Positions 51,825 through 64,000 of a stretch of 64,000 nt of DNA are shown here, one piece after another; positions within the stretch are counted from its first letter, which is position 1; every line of letters starts with the position of its first letter. Made by a program: the position numbers and the translations under genes. The notes under the pieces are model-generated. The model was not told the DNA's origin. It made no database searches and saw only the letters and a program-made list of their open reading frames with translations. The DNA is from Podospora comata. Taxonomy: Eukaryota; Ascomycota; Sordariomycetes; Sordariales; Podosporaceae. Location: assembly GCA_017354895.1 (NCBI GenBank), contig CP071494.1, positions 1,922,001-1,986,000 of the forward strand, written 5' to 3'.

Positions 51825-54800
51825 TCACCAAGCTACCCTCCCCCAAAACCCCCCAGGATACCTCCTCACCATGCACTTCCTCCCCTCATCCAACAACAAA
51901 ATGCCCAACCCGAAACACATTGGCAAGAACCAATACTCCACCGGCACCTCCGCCGTCCCCAAAACACTCTGCAAACTCGGAATATACAACCAAAAAAACG
52001 CCATCACCAACGAAAACAACACCGCCGGAAACAAGTAGTAGTTCCTCGTCTCCTTGTTAAACAACGGCGGATGCTGAAAAATACTCAACCTTCTCGTCCT
52101 AACCGCCAACAAATTGAACCATTGCCTATACCCTCTCTCATCAGCCACATATATCCCATATCACATCAGGGAACAAAAGGGGGAACTTACACCACAACCA
52201 ACGTCACAAAGTACACCGAACTAGCCACATTCAACCTCGCTACAACCTCCTCTCCCGACATACCCCCCGGCACCCTCCCAAACCCAAACCACAAATCCCC
52301 AAACTTGACCCCCTCCCTCTCCAAAAACCAATACGCCATCGCAAAGGCCACCACCGTCTCAATCACACCCACAAACCCATAACTTTGCACAATCAACCTC
52401 CAATCAACCAATCTATCCACCCCAACCCGTCTCGGAGGCCTCTTCAAAACATCCGCCTCGGGAGCTTCATACGCCAGCGCGGTAGCAGCCAGACAATCCG
52501 TAAAACAGCAAATAATGATCATCAAAAACGAGCTCAAAATCTGCGGCAGCCCAAAAGCGACGTTTGTCATGATGGGCCAGAACTCAGCAAAACTTCCAGC
52601 GGGGAGGAGGTACGCGATGGTTTTCTTGAGGTTGTCAAACAGCACCCGACCAAAGCGGACCGCTTCGACCACGCTGGAGAAGGACTCGAGAAGGACCATG
52701 TCAGCGGCCTCAATGGCAATGTCGCTCCCGCCGCCGATGGCAATGCCAATGTCCGCTGCGCGGAGGGCGGGGGCGTCGTTAACGCCGTCGCCTGTCATGC
52801 CCACGACGTGACCGCGGTCCTGGAGCTCACGGACGATTCGCAGTTTTTGCTCGGGGGTTGTTCGGGCAAAGACGACTTCGTTGTAGGAGGAGACGAGAGC
52901 GTCCCATTGGGTGCTGTTGAGGGTGATGAGATCTGGGCCGGTCAGCACGATGGACTTTGAGAGCCCCTCGTCGCCTTCTTCAGACGGAGTGTGATCCTTG
53001 TGATTTTTTGTTTCGGTGGGCTCCCGGGACAGAGCGGTGACGTTAGCGACAACACTGTCTGGGTTGGTGATGATGCCGCACTCTCTAGCGATAGCTTGGG
53101 CCGTCAAGGCAAAGTCTCCAGTGACCATAAACATGCGAATGCCAGCCGTCCGAAGAATCTTGACCACCTCTGGGATCTCAGGCCGGGGAGGGTCAACAAT
53201 AGCGACCAGGCCCACGAGCGTGAGTCCAGATTTGGCTTGCTCCAAAGTCTCTGCCTCAAAGGCAGCCGAGGAAGAGGGAGACGACTTAAAGGAGCGCCTG
53301 GAGAGTGCTTTGTGGGCCAGAAGCAATACCCGACGCCCTTGTGCAGACCAATCATTCTTGATGCGGTTGAACTTCTCTCTAACTTCAGGAGTCAAGGTCA
53401 TGGCAACGCCCGAACTACCAGTAAAGTTGGTACAACGGTCCATCAATATCTCTGGAGCTCCCTTGATAGTCAAGAGCCTGTCACAAAATGTCAGCGAGTG
53501 GGTACTGGGAGGTTGTGATAGGAAGACTTACATATCGTCAGGCTCAAAGACAGACGCCGTTCCAGTTGGCAAAGCCAAGCTCAGCCCATCAGGATGAGTG
53601 TATCCCAGAACGCGAATCATGAACTTGTTCTTGCTGTTGAAGGCGAGGTTGAACTTCGTAGCCCAACAGCGCTTGAGCTCAGACACAGGACCCAAGCCTT
53701 CTGCAAACCGCAGAATGGCTTGGTCAGTAGCGTCACCGTGAATCTTTCTTTCGCTAACGGGCAGGCTCCTCGTGGCAGCGTCAAATTCTCCAGAGTTGCA
53801 AAGCCCAGCAACGCTGCGCAGCTGGTCAATGGAGTTGCTCGCCATGTCACCGTTGGTAAGTCGCTCGGCGATGGCAACATCGTGGATGCCATCCACAGTC
53901 ATTTCCTTGCCACCAAGGGCACAGTCTGTGACCACCATTTTGTTCTGCAGATGTTGGGTAAGTACGATTGCGCCGAAATGATAAGAACGCAACTTACTTC
54001 TGTCAGTGTCCCAGTCTTGTCCGAACAAATGACAGACACAGACCCAAGCGTCTCAACAGTCTTCAACGACTTGCACAAGACCTTGTTCTTCCGCATCATA
54101 TTCGCACTGATCGTCAGACTGGCCGTCAACGCTACTGGCAATCCTTCAGGAATAAAAGCCACAGCAACCGACACACAAGCAACGATGAGATTAGGGACGC
54201 TGATCCAGTCTGGATACGTAGTCCTCAGCCAGGCGGCCCTATCAAACAGTGTCAGTGCGCCGTCAAGTGAACAAGCCATGTAGGTTCGTACCAAATAACA
54301 ACAACCGCAATGATCATAACCACCATGATGGAACAAATGACATAGACAAAGTTGAGAACCTCCCTCTCAAGAGGCGTCATCCCCTTCTTAGGCTCATTGG
54401 TCAACTTGGCAATCCGTCCAAACACCGTCTTGTTGCCAGTGGCGACAACAACTCCAGTGCAAGTACCAAACGAGCAATGGGTGCCCTGCAAACCAATGTT
54501 CTTGGTCTCGAGGTAGTTCTTATCCGTAGCATCAACAGTGGCAGCAAGAGGGACCGATTCACCTGCATAGCGACAATCAGCAACACCTCACACTCCTCTC
54601 ACCAAGTTGGCAGACTCACCAGTAAGGATCGACCGATCAAACTTAGCATCACTCGACACCTGCACAAACCTCACATCCGCCGGCAACTTATTCCCCGCCT
54701 TGACCAGCAACACATCTCCAGGAACAATATCAGCAGCCATGGCCGAAACCTGAACGCCTTCCCGAATCAAAAGACACTCCTCAGGAATCATATTCTTGAT

Positions 54801-55550
54801 GGAAGCCATGACCCGAGACGACGACCAGTCCTGCCACATGTTGAAGGCGGCCTGAATGAAGAACACAGCCAGCAAGACGATAGCCAAGGCCAAGTTGGCC
54901 TGGGCCGGGGGTTGTCCCAGGGGCTTCCAAGCAACGAAGACAAGGATGGAGCCGACGAGGAGGACAGAACCGAAGCCCTTAAAGAAGTAGCCCATGATTT
55001 GTTGGAAGTGGTGGGTCTCCGGGGGAGAGGGCGTGTTTTTGCCATATTCAGTGACGCGGCGCTTGATTTGGTCTTGAGAGAGGCCTTGGTCGAGGGAGGT
55101 GGTCCAGCAATTGACAACGTCAGCAACGGGAAGGGTGTGCCATTCGAGGTCGGCAAGGCCTGTCATCATCATACATATCGTCAGCCTTCCCGAACCGCAA
55201 ATGTGACCAAGAGAAAACAAAGTACCTGTCGCAGCAGCCTTTGAGACCTTGTTGGCCACTTCAGCCTTGCGGTTGTAATCATCAATGTCGATGGAGCTGG
55301 TCAAGCGTGTTAGTACACGTTGATGACACACAAGCCTGCTGAAGACTTACACAGTCCGGTACTGAATAGGCAGCGCCGCAGAGGGATCAACAGCACCACC
55401 GGTATTCGAACGAACACTCCGAATTGACATGGAGCCATGAGAGCGAGTACGCTCAAGCCCAGGACCTTGAACCGGTCGGCTCGCAGACCGACCGGCCTCA
55501 ACATCGTTATCCTGCCATCGAATGCGAGATTTGTCTCCCGGTTTACCCAT
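51825..55550 (-). CDS. P-type cation-transporting ATPase (type II, Na+/K+-ATPase alpha-like)
   Basis: Eight exons (55550-55351, 55296-55226, 55159-54620, 54562-54292, 54238-53998, 53944-53532, 53477-52191, 52125-51825), with introns of 53-66 bases, join into 1,107 residues. An ion pump of a cell membrane driven by ATP. The N-terminal cation ATPase domain (EWHTLPVADVVNCW) precedes the actuator LTGES, the transmembrane PEGLPVALTASLTI, the phosphorylation site DKTGTLTE (Asp434) and the nucleotide-binding TIKGAPEILMDRC. Then come MVTGDFALTAQAI and the hinge MTGDGVNDAP (807-815). Six C-terminal helices follow. The arrangement fits type II pumps, nearest the Na+/K+ and H+/K+ ATPase alpha group, which some fungi have; the transported ion is not shown by sequence. 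The N-terminus (about 70 residues) is Ser/Arg-rich and variable. Confidence 0.92.
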
Positions 55551-58023
55551 TACGAGTCAATCGGGGATAATATGAGTAAGACTGATGTAGCAAGATAGAG
55601 TCAAGACAGTGCAGAGGGAGGAGGGAACAGGTAGGAGAAGTGAGACTGATAACACCCGACTGGACAAAGGGCATACCAGCTTCTTATGAGAACCACTCCA
55701 AGGAGGCACCGCCCAAGTACGTACAGTACCTCCCCCTCCCGCGCCGCGGCCCTTTAATTGTGCCATTGCTGGTCCTGGAGATTATTCCTCGATAGAGGCA
55801 AGCCCTCTCCCGGGATATCACAGCAAGGGCACATGCTCTGCCTCGGCATCCAACGCACCAATCTCAAAATAGCCATGACAATGAGTGCTCTTTCAAGGAC
55901 TGGTCAGTATGCATCTCGTTGGAGACTGAAACAAGACAGATGATTGCGCCAAAGGAATCCCACCAGCCTCATTAGCTACCTACACCGCGGCGTCAATGAT
56001 CCTGACGTGGCACTTGAGTTCTGAAGTAGACAGTGAGGGATCCATACCAGAGAAATACGTAACACGAAACCACAAAACCCCTCAACCCCATTCCGAATCC
56101 CATGATGCGTGAAATGCATTGCCACGGCGATGCAAGTCGGTCGAGACCACCGCCTCTCGCATTTGGGAGGAAGGTGTGACGAAGCACCTAGCACTTGCCT
56201 CAAGCTTTCGCGATGCCGGAAGGAGCGATACTCCTCGTGTCGGGTGGAAAGAGCTACCACCCAACCAACCAAGGTAATATGTACCCCAAGTCCCCTACCT
56301 AAGTACCTTGCCTCAGTATCCCCCTAACCACCACCAGAAAATCACTCATACCCATCCAGCTCAGCACCCATCCCAGCCCTGATATCAGGAACCTCCCCTC
56401 ACTGTCGAATCAAGCTTTTCCACCGGCACCCGGAAGGCGGGAAAAACAACCCGAGCTGTCCACCGCTCAATGAATGCAAGGAGCTTGGACCAACATCCCC
56501 TTGTAGCTTGCTTCTCTCCTGTCGTAGCTTCTAACACAGCCCCCCTTTCCCTTTTCCCACCGACACCCACAAAGGAGACCGGTTCTCCCCATGTAGTCAA
56601 ACGAATCTAGAACCTCTCTCTCCACATGGTTGCCATCGGCTGTGAGGTGGGTGCCCTTGCCGCTCGGAAGAGGGGCTAGCTACGAGCTGGTATAGCTCCA
56701 GTCAGACGGGCAAGCACTGCCACCCTCACTAACACTGAGAGAGAAAAAGAGACAAAGCACTTTTGGATAAAATATTACCATGTCGTGTCGTGCCACAACG
56801 GGATTTCTCCATCAGGTATCCCTAACGCTGCCATCAAGTGAGCAAGACACCATAAGAACGGGGAGGCCTCCCGGGGAAATCTATTTGGTTTGTATGGGGC
56901 TGGGAATCGACATGGCCAACGAGTGAGTCAACTCGTATATAACACAGACAGCAAGCCGCCCTCAGACAAAGGTGGTCAACCCAATCTCATCACTCCGCAC
57001 TTAACTACCTACCCAATAAAAATTTGTGTGAATATTGTCGCTTCAACACCCCCCTTTCTAGGGTGTTGACACACTGTCTTGGCACCACCAGCAAATCACC
57101 TCAGCAACCAACCATCCAACCAACGAACCAACCACCTTTCAATCACAGTCACGTTCCCCCATACAAAAAAAGTATTCCAACAAATCAATTCTTCAAAGCT
57201 GCCTAGCTTACATCTATGTTGTGTGTGTGGTGGACTGTTCCCATTGCTCTTGACTGTCCCCAATCCCACCTGATGGCCCAGTAGTAGGAAATACCCTCGC
57301 GACGCCGAGAAGCGCAAAATGAGCGAGTAAAAAATAAAAACAAAAAGAAAAAATATATGTCCATAGGATATACCTTCCATCCCAAGACCGCATCACCCAA
57401 CACAGCGCGCATGTTTTCCCTGCCACTGATCATCAATTTGCGACAGAATGGTGGCGCCCTCGATTCCTTGATCCGACAAAGATGCAATATAACCCCCGCC
57501 CCGTCCCAAGAGGCCAGTGTTGTTGACCACCCCCAAACAGTAAGAAATAAAAGCAAAAAAAATCACTGTGTATAATCCCCGAACGTTCTTTGCCCATCCT
57601 CCAAACAAGCCTAACCCGCAAAAGCCGTGACTTCGTGAATCCTGTATAGGGAGCTTTCACGGGAACAAAAAGGCAAATGATTGGGCCGTAGGTAAAGCTA
57701 CGTTCCAATAGTAAAACGGCCATAACAGCAGACCAAAACCACTGTGCTGGGTATCAATGTCGCATTTCTGCTCCGAAACCTTGCCGAAAAGGCGATGATG
57801 TGAAGTACGTCTGATCTCTGCGGGACAGAGTTCAACCCTAACCAAAAGGCAGCTTTCAAGCCACCGCAATTCTCCTTCGCTTAGACGGCGTCAACGCAAT
57901 GGCCCGTACGCTGCGACTTCGGCGTAGCGTGATTGCTTCAGAAGTCCCGCGGTCGTCCCGTGGCGTGTCTCCTGCAGAAGAGCTGCGAACGCGGTGTGGC
58001 GTGCTTCCTCCAGACAAGGTCTC
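55551..58023. other. 2.5 kb intergenic, no convincing gene
   Basis: ATPase promoter region plus 3' flank of GRR1. It contains cctacctaagtacctt (56297-56312) and a CA/CC-rich tract at 57080-57160. Several 60-120 codon frames overlap on both strands without family features. A long UTR or noncoding transcript is possible but not shown. Confidence 0.4.
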
Positions 58024-60514
58024 CTAAGCCGAATCTTGAGGGTTACCAGGTCCGTCGCGCTCCATTCTCGCTGGCGGATTAACTATCGTCGTGTCCATAA
58101 CTTGGCCAGGAGAGTCAGTGGATGGCGAGGGGCTCGGTCCAGCAACTTGAGCTTGTTGAGCAGACAATGTCATAACGTCGTGGTCTATTGGTAGGCCGTG
58201 GTGAAGAGTTGGAGGATGTTGGGGTGCCATGTGACCGTTTTGTAACGGAACCGACTGGGGTAGGTAAGGCGGGTGGCCCCCTACATAGTTAAAAGGATGA
58301 AGTGTTGGAGCGAGCGGCGGGGGAGGCGGTGGTTGTTGATGGGTTGGGTTAGGTGGAGCAGCATCGGCCATATCGTCATCCTCCGGGTCGTCGTCCACGA
58401 CATCGACCTCCGTCTCGTCGGCATCGCCATTGTTGGCCTGAATGACCTCGCCGGTTGGAGTGGCTCGGCCAGCCCCGTTAACACCACCGGCTGATTCTCC
58501 AAGTCCAAAGTCGGCAAATGTCTGTTCCTGGTTCAGATATTTGCGGAGGTTGACAACGCCCTGACCTGAGAACACGCAAAAGACATCGCGTTGGTGTTGG
58601 GTAAACCCTATAATAACCGTGTTAGCCACCGATGTGCATTGACAGAACGAAAAGCTTACCTTGAGGAGGCTCACGAGAAAATACCTCCAAGTCATCTCTC
58701 AAGAAAGCAGCCACGCCTGTGAGACTGAGATGGGTGAGTCGCGGACAGCACTTAAGCAGCCGCAAGATTCCCTACGCATCTTAGTCAGCAAAATCCAGAC
58801 CTGCACCGGCGAAAGAAGCTGTTAAATAAATACCTTCAAAGTAAGATTTGTGCAGTAGCTCAGATGAACGCGTTCCAAGCTGCTGTGGCTCATGCTGACA
58901 TACTCGTTGGGGATGACATTTCCATGCGCGTCCTTTCGTAAGCGTGCTCGCCTGTTGGCATTCGCAAGAGCGATAACACTTGCATCTGTGATCTGGGCAC
59001 ATTTGACGAGACCAATTCTCTTCAACTTGGGCAAGGTGGCCAGCTTCATCACCGAGTCGTCCGTCAGGTGGGTGCAGCAACCAAGATCAATATAGCGAAT
59101 GCGATTGCACTCGGCAACAAGCTTCTTAACGGCCTCGTCCGTGATCTGGTGGCAATGGCCCAAATGGAGGAAATGCAGGTTCTTCCCCAGACCAGCAATG
59201 GCATACAGAGCTTCGTCTGTGAGCTGGCGGCACTTGGCAAAGACCAGGTTCCGGAGTCGAGGCGCGACTTCAATAATCTTTTGCACGGCCCGATCCGTCA
59301 ATTTGTCACAAGATGTCAGATCCAGGATGCGCAGGTTCTCAAACGTCCTGTTCGGCAACGATAAGAAAGCACTGTCGTCAATCATCTCGCAGTTGGCCAG
59401 TCGAAGTTCACGGAGAGCCTGTCCCTTCTCAATAAGTGCTGTAACAGGCTCGTTGCCAATCAACTTGCATTGGTGGAGATCAATCTCGAGAATGTTGGGA
59501 CAGTGCTCGGCAAAGGCAAGGACGGCTTGGTTGGTCAGCTGTTGGCAGTCGTTCAATTTGAGCTATGAGACGACCAGTTAGCATATCTAGACACAAAGTA
59601 CAATATGAAAGCAAATACGTCGAGGCTTGCAAACTCACCCTCTTCAAAAACCTGCAGTTCTCGGCAAGAGTAATCATGCTCTCTGGAGAGACCTTGTGGC
59701 ATCCACTGATGTTGAGACCCTGGAGTCGCTTGCAGTACTGGGCAATAGCATAGATCGAAGCCTCCGTAATTTGGCTGTCGTTGGAAACATCAAGTGCCAA
59801 CAAGTGATCATTGTTAGTGATCAATGGGATGAGGCCAGTGTCGGTAATCTTGCCGCAGTTTGTGAGGGTGAGGCGTTCGACACGGGTGCACGAGGCAAGA
59901 GGAACAACACTGCCATCACTGACGGTGTCGTGCAGACACGCAAGGTTAAGGCGCTTGATGAACTCCCTGTAGGGAAAGGCCGGAGCCTCTGAGCTGAGAG
60001 TGTTGCAAATCTGAACGTGCTTGTCCCATGTCGTGCACGATGGACGATGCCACAAAATGTCAACCGCATTGCGAGCCCATCTCCTACATGTCAACATGAC
60101 GTGGAAGACATCAGATAGACTGTTGAGCTTGGCAAAGATGGCGATCAAGATCTCGTTTGGCAGCCGGTTGATGGGCGGAAGGCAGTCCTCATCGTTGACC
60201 TGCATGTCCTGGAGATTTGGTACGCCGAGAGAGGACTGTGAATCATTTGCGCCGAGGAAGAAATCGGATTCCTCATTGTCACCGCCGGGCGCTGGCGAGC
60301 TGCTGGATGAAGTGGAGCGGGCATCGTCTTGTGCGTCAACGGCAAGGTCGATGAGTTCAGGCTGGGCGGACTGCTGTTGTTGTTGGGTGAGCTGGTCGGG
60401 TACTGCTGCTGCTGGCTCGGCGACGGTGCTGCTCGGGGCGTGGTTGGAAATGATTGCGCCTCTGTCGGCGATGATATCGAGGGACGCGCGCTGTCTCATG
60501 GTTGCTAAAGTCAT
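58024..60514 (-). CDS. grr1: F-box/leucine-rich-repeat protein, GRR1 type
   Basis: Four exons (60514-59639, 59562-58834, 58771-58660, 58607-58024), introns of 76, 62 and 52 bases, give 766 residues. GRR1 is the substrate-recognition subunit of an SCF ubiquitin ligase (Skp1-cullin-F-box). In yeast it targets G1 cyclins and regulators of glucose response. The N-terminus is Gln/Ser-rich (a QQQQQ run). The F-box is at about 112-158 (INRLPNEILIAIFAKL, CRRWARNAVDILWHRP). Around 12 Cys-type leucine-rich repeats follow from about 185, each near 26 residues, for example LTLTNCGKITDTGLIPLI, LNISGCHKVSPESMITLA and LHLGHCHQITDEAVKKLV. After the repeats come YLNQEQTFADFG and a long acidic, Pro/Gln-rich tail. 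Layout and length match fungal GRR1 well. Confidence 0.93.
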
Positions 60515-62644
60515 TGTCGACTCCCGCGGCGCAAAGGGCGGGTTCGGTGGGAAGTTAAACAGAGGGAAGGACGGTGACTGTCACTGAGGGGAGGCGACCC
60601 GACCGTAAATGTGGAGTGCTTGTTGGTGCGCTGCCAGCCGTCAATTGTCAGCAGGGGGCCCAGGCTGTGATGAGGGGACCCGGCCCAAAATAGCCTTGGT
60701 CTGTGGGTCCAATGACGGTCGGGACCTCAAGCGGTTGAGGGCGACAAAGATAGATACCTCCAGCTATCTGTGGGTGATGGAAAAACAAGAAGACCTAGGA
60801 GGCCGCGCAACAGGTGTTCGATATTTGAGATGGAGGGTTTGTCTGGGTCGACAGGAGGAGGTGGTGAGATGATGGGGGTGGGGGTCCGTGGTTCTACAGG
60901 AAGGTGAGTTTGAATGACAGTGTGGGCGATGACGGTGGCAGGGAAGGATGCCGTGATAGGAGACAATAAAGAGGGAAAGGCCTGAAGCCAGTCGCTATTG
61001 TGAAATGCCGCCCAAGAGTTTTTACCTAAGAAGGTGGGCTTTCTGACAAACTTGACACTTGGGAAGCAAAGTCTGACAAAGATGTAGTGCTTCATGCCTT
61101 CTCTATTCCCATTTCCCATTGCTGTCACTTTAAGACTTCCACTCACACATTCAACAGTTGCCCTGCTGCGGACGGGCTGCTCGAGGGAATGTGTGAACAA
61201 GGCAACCTACCTACATGGGGCGCAACCTACCGACCTTAGGGTGGGGTTATTGGCTGCCCAGAGGTCACACTTGATGGGCACTTGCGGTGGTTTCTTTATT
61301 GTTCAAAATCAAACCTCGATTTCCATCTGAAATTCCATGCTACGCCAAGTAACTTTGTGATGATTACTAGAAAGCTGATCGATGGCAGTATGGAGCATTC
61401 ATCAAGCGACAGGTGGTAGTGTCAGTACTAACGTCCCACCTGCAGGCCTGATGCAGTGAATGAAGTACCAGATGCGGCACCTGAGACAACAACCTCAATT
61501 CGCCGCCTGTGTGCTTGGGTACCATAGAAAATAGCTGAGGTGGCAGGTCCTGTCCAACTCGTTCCATTTGACCATGCTAGCCACGCCAATGTCGAATAGA
61601 TCATGGACACGGCTGTGGCAACCTTCCAGCGGCGTCTCGTGCGTAGAGTCACGGGGAAAGCGGCAGATTCCCAGGAGGGCGTACATCTTGACGAGGGAGC
61701 TTCCATGGAAGGAAAGCTGGGCTGCGAATATCGGCAAAATGATAGCAAGTGTTATACGAAGACTCCAGCTGGGCAACCTCCAGCGCCACCACCGGATCTA
61801 CCTCATCGGGATCTCGGGAGCTAGCCAGTAACCCAATCTCTGGGCCATGGAAGGACGCGATAGCTTTCGGGTAGTCGGGTATCTTAAGGTGGTCAGGCTG
61901 TCTGAGATGCCACCTCGATATCAGTTTTCAGAGAGACACTACGCGCGGCCAGTCATTTAGGCCCGCCGCATGGCATTCCCTTCAACTTGAGAAACACAGC
62001 ACCGCAACATCATATATTCGCAGCATGCACGTCTATTTGTTCATGACGTGCGCATGGGCGCTTAAGCATTCGGCTGCAGTAACCAGTCAAAGCAAACAGT
62101 CAGCATGTCAAGATCTTGGAGATAGTTGGCGCCCCTCGTCCAAATGATGTGGTTTGCTGAAACATGGGACGCCACGTGCAATAATATGTGTGACCTCATC
62201 CTTCAGCTGCAGGGCAACATCCCATAGGCGGGAAGCTTCCTTCGTAGCACAGGGCTGGGCGACCATGTTGGTCTCAAGTTGGTCGGTGTGTCTGGCCTCT
62301 TTGATTCGAACTTGAAGCCGTTTTATTTTGAGATTCAGAAAAGTTGAAGTCAAAGTCCACCTTTTTTTTGAGGATCACCACGCTAGAAATGTTCCAATGG
62401 GCATAGCGTCGTGATTCTTGAACCAAGACGCCATGGTTCGGCAGACGACCCACTTTGATGACGGACCCCAGGCACCATGATGTCAAATTGACCCCGGGGA
62501 CGAACGCCAAGCTCCAAACTCCGAATTGACATCCATCTCCCACAAGGAACATCGAACGGACGACCAGCCGACGAACGACTGCACGCAGGGGAGATCACCA
62601 CAACAACAATACGGCTGCAACTGTAACAGCATCTTATACACACA
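60515..62644. other. 2.1 kb divergent intergenic region
   Basis: Upstream of GRR1 (minus) and of the AIM18-like gene (plus). Several 80-157 codon frames occur, none with recognisable features. Long 5' regions are usual for regulators such as GRR1. Confidence 0.4.
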
Positions 62645-63835
62645 ATGCTCCGGCAGCCCCTCCTCCGGCAGGCAGCCCGCACCGCAGCCCGGCCCTCCTC
62701 CGCCATCCCCTCCCTCAGACCTCACATCCAGCGCCGAACCCTCCTCTCCAAGCGCTCCTTCCGCCAAACCGGCACCCGCGCCGTCGAGAACCTCAACCTT
62801 CGCAACATCGCCCAGTCCTCAGCCGATTACCACCGCAACAAGCAAATCTTCCTCTCCTGCGGTATCGTCGCCGGCATCGTCTCCTTCATCTACGTCTCCT
62901 ACCGCATTGTCCTCGAGATCAAGAAAAACCCAATACAAGCCGACGCCGACCCATCCAACCCCCTCTCCGACCCCAACGCCCCCAACAGGAAAATAATCGT
63001 CCACGATGAAAACGGGAATGAAATCGTGCCCACAGGCCACAGCGTCGTCCCTAGCTTTCCGCGGACAATCTCGTTGCCTTCTTTTACCGGACCGTTAGAT
63101 GCTACTGAGCCTGTTCAACCTGGGACAATCACCACCGCTGCTGCCCCAGAGACGGAGTATACCCTTGTTGGTCTGGGAACCAGAACAGTCACCTTCATCG
63201 GGATTTCCGTCTACGTGGTAGGCTTTTACATCGCAACCGCAGACATTGCAGCTTTGCAATCCGCCCTTGTCAAAAAGGTCAACCCTATTGCTACCACCCT
63301 CGTCCCTGGAGAGCGGGATCAGTTGAGGAATGAACTCCTCGACCCAGCCGAAGGCGCCAAGTTATGGGATGAGCTCTTGTCTCACAACATTCCCGCCCGT
63401 ACCGCCTTCCGCGTCATCCCCGTTCGCGACACTGACTTCCACCACTTGCGGGATGGGTTCGTCAACGCCATCAAGACTCGCGGACCAGAATTATCCGGGA
63501 AGGGGGTGGATGATGAGGCGTTTGGGGAGGCGATGAAGCAGTTTAGGGCTGTGTTCAACAGGGGCAAAGTACCAAAGGCCAAGGAGTTGATTCTGGCCAG
63601 AGATGACAAGGGCCATCTCAGTATTGCCTTTGATGGGGGCAAGAAGTCTGGTGGCAGGCAGTTGATTGGGGTTGTGCCGGATGAGAGGGTTTCGAGGGCG
63701 TTGTGGTTGAACTATCTGGCTGGTAAGCAGGTTGCTAGTGAGCCGGCGAGGAAGAGTATTGTTGAGGGCATCATGGAGTTTGTAGAAAGGCCGGTGGGGA
63801 CAGTTGCTAGTATGGTCGTGCCGCTCGCTAGGTGA
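62645..63835 (+). CDS. aim18: AIM18-like mitochondrial protein, chalcone isomerase fold
   Basis: Single exon, 396 residues. The N-terminus (MLRQPLLRQAARTAARPSS) is Arg/Ser-rich and acid-free, a clear mitochondrial presequence. A transmembrane helix (FLSCGIVAGIVSFIYVSY) follows at about 69-87. The rest is a chalcone isomerase-like domain: YTLVGLGTRTVTFIGISVYVVGFYIA, SHNIPARTAFRVIPVRDTDFHHLRDG, then GKVPKAKELILARDDKG. In yeast the relatives Aim18 and Aim46 sit in the inner membrane and bind heme; they lack chalcone isomerase activity. Length and order match fungal AIM18. The ATG at 62645 is the first in frame. The gene ends inside the window. Confidence 0.9.
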   Translation: MLRQPLLRQAARTAARPSSAIPSLRPHIQRRTLLSKRSFRQTGTRAVENLNLRNIAQSSADYHRNKQIFLSCGIVAGIVSFIYVSYRIVLEIKKNPIQADADPSNPLSDPNAPNRKIIVHDENGNEIVPTGHSVVPSFPRTISLPSFTGPLDATEPVQPGTITTAAAPETEYTLVGLGTRTVTFIGISVYVVGFYIATADIAALQSALVKKVNPIATTLVPGERDQLRNELLDPAEGAKLWDELLSHNIPARTAFRVIPVRDTDFHHLRDGFVNAIKTRGPELSGKGVDDEAFGEAMKQFRAVFNRGKVPKAKELILARDDKGHLSIAFDGGKKSGGRQLIGVVPDERVSRALWLNYLAGKQVASEPARKSIVEGIMEFVERPVGTVASMVVPLAR

Positions 63836-64000
63836 AAATCTTTGGTTCAGGTGAGGAAATGGATCTTCTGCCTTTCGCTAGGTAAGACACCGGAGTGGCT
63901 TGGCAAAAGACGTTTTGAAGAAAATCAGGCGCGAACTGTATTGATAATAGCCAATGTTTACAAAGATTTCAAGATATGACAACCAACATGACATCCCATT
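63836..64000. other. 3' flank of the AIM18-like gene
   Basis: Only 165 bases of downstream sequence; nothing else is visible. Confidence 0.5.

Noticed and set aside
52385-52960. 191-codon plus-strand frame
   Set aside because: Antisense shadow of the large seventh exon of the P-type ATPase.
60021-60587. 188-codon plus-strand frame
   Set aside because: Antisense shadow of the first GRR1 exon, with no features of its own.

Overview
The window looks like nuclear DNA of a filamentous ascomycete (Pezizomycotina, most likely a sordariomycete). The reasons are short GT-AG introns of about 48-80 bases in nearly every gene, no operons, and families typical of these fungi: a HET-domain protein, Git3-like GPCR, DUF3433-like and DUF6601-like membrane proteins, a GRR1 F-box protein, CorA-like transporter, Zn2Cys6-type regulator, ankyrin and TPR proteins. 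I found no rRNA, tRNA, CRISPR array or transposon. Exon limits below were derived by reading frames across GT/AG signals; they are inferences from sequence, not transcript data.

Layout. 0.9-5.6 kb: a Git3-like GPCR interrupted by an in-frame TGA, a small Cys-rich protein, and a Gfo/Idh/MocA oxidoreductase. 6.4-11.7 kb: a tandem array of four paralogs of a family I do not recognise, all on the minus strand with two introns at matching positions; only the third copy is open throughout. A (gacagaaaaaaaa)n minisatellite lies between copies three and four. 12.8-20.7 kb: a secreted Ser/Thr-rich repeat protein, a Mn superoxide dismutase, a small Ser-rich protein and a T5orf172 (GIY-YIG-like) protein. 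22-30 kb: a TPR protein head-to-head with a DUF6601-like membrane protein, a giant ankyrin/coiled-coil protein and a GNAT acetyltransferase. 30.7-44.8 kb: a five-exon Zn-cluster regulator, a TauD-like dioxygenase, a CorA-like transporter, a HET protein and a DUF3433-like membrane protein. 44.9-51.5 kb: a Baeyer-Villiger-type flavin monooxygenase, divergent from a cyclase-family hydrolase, followed by a hotdog thioesterase and a small acidic protein. 51.8-64 kb: an eight-exon P-type cation ATPase, the GRR1 F-box/LRR protein and an AIM18-like mitochondrial protein.

How the genes work together. Most are independent housekeeping or accessory genes. Two neighbourhoods stand out. One is the tandem orphan family with decaying copies, the best candidate for something undescribed. 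The other is monooxygenase + cyclase/hydrolase + thioesterase, which could form a small catabolic module. The HET, ankyrin and TPR genes are the kinds used in fungal self/nonself recognition, but nothing in the sequence proves that role here. Several genes (GPCR, TPR, ankyrin, DUF3433) have no in-frame ATG at the start of their first open exon, so an upstream exon is probably missing from my models.
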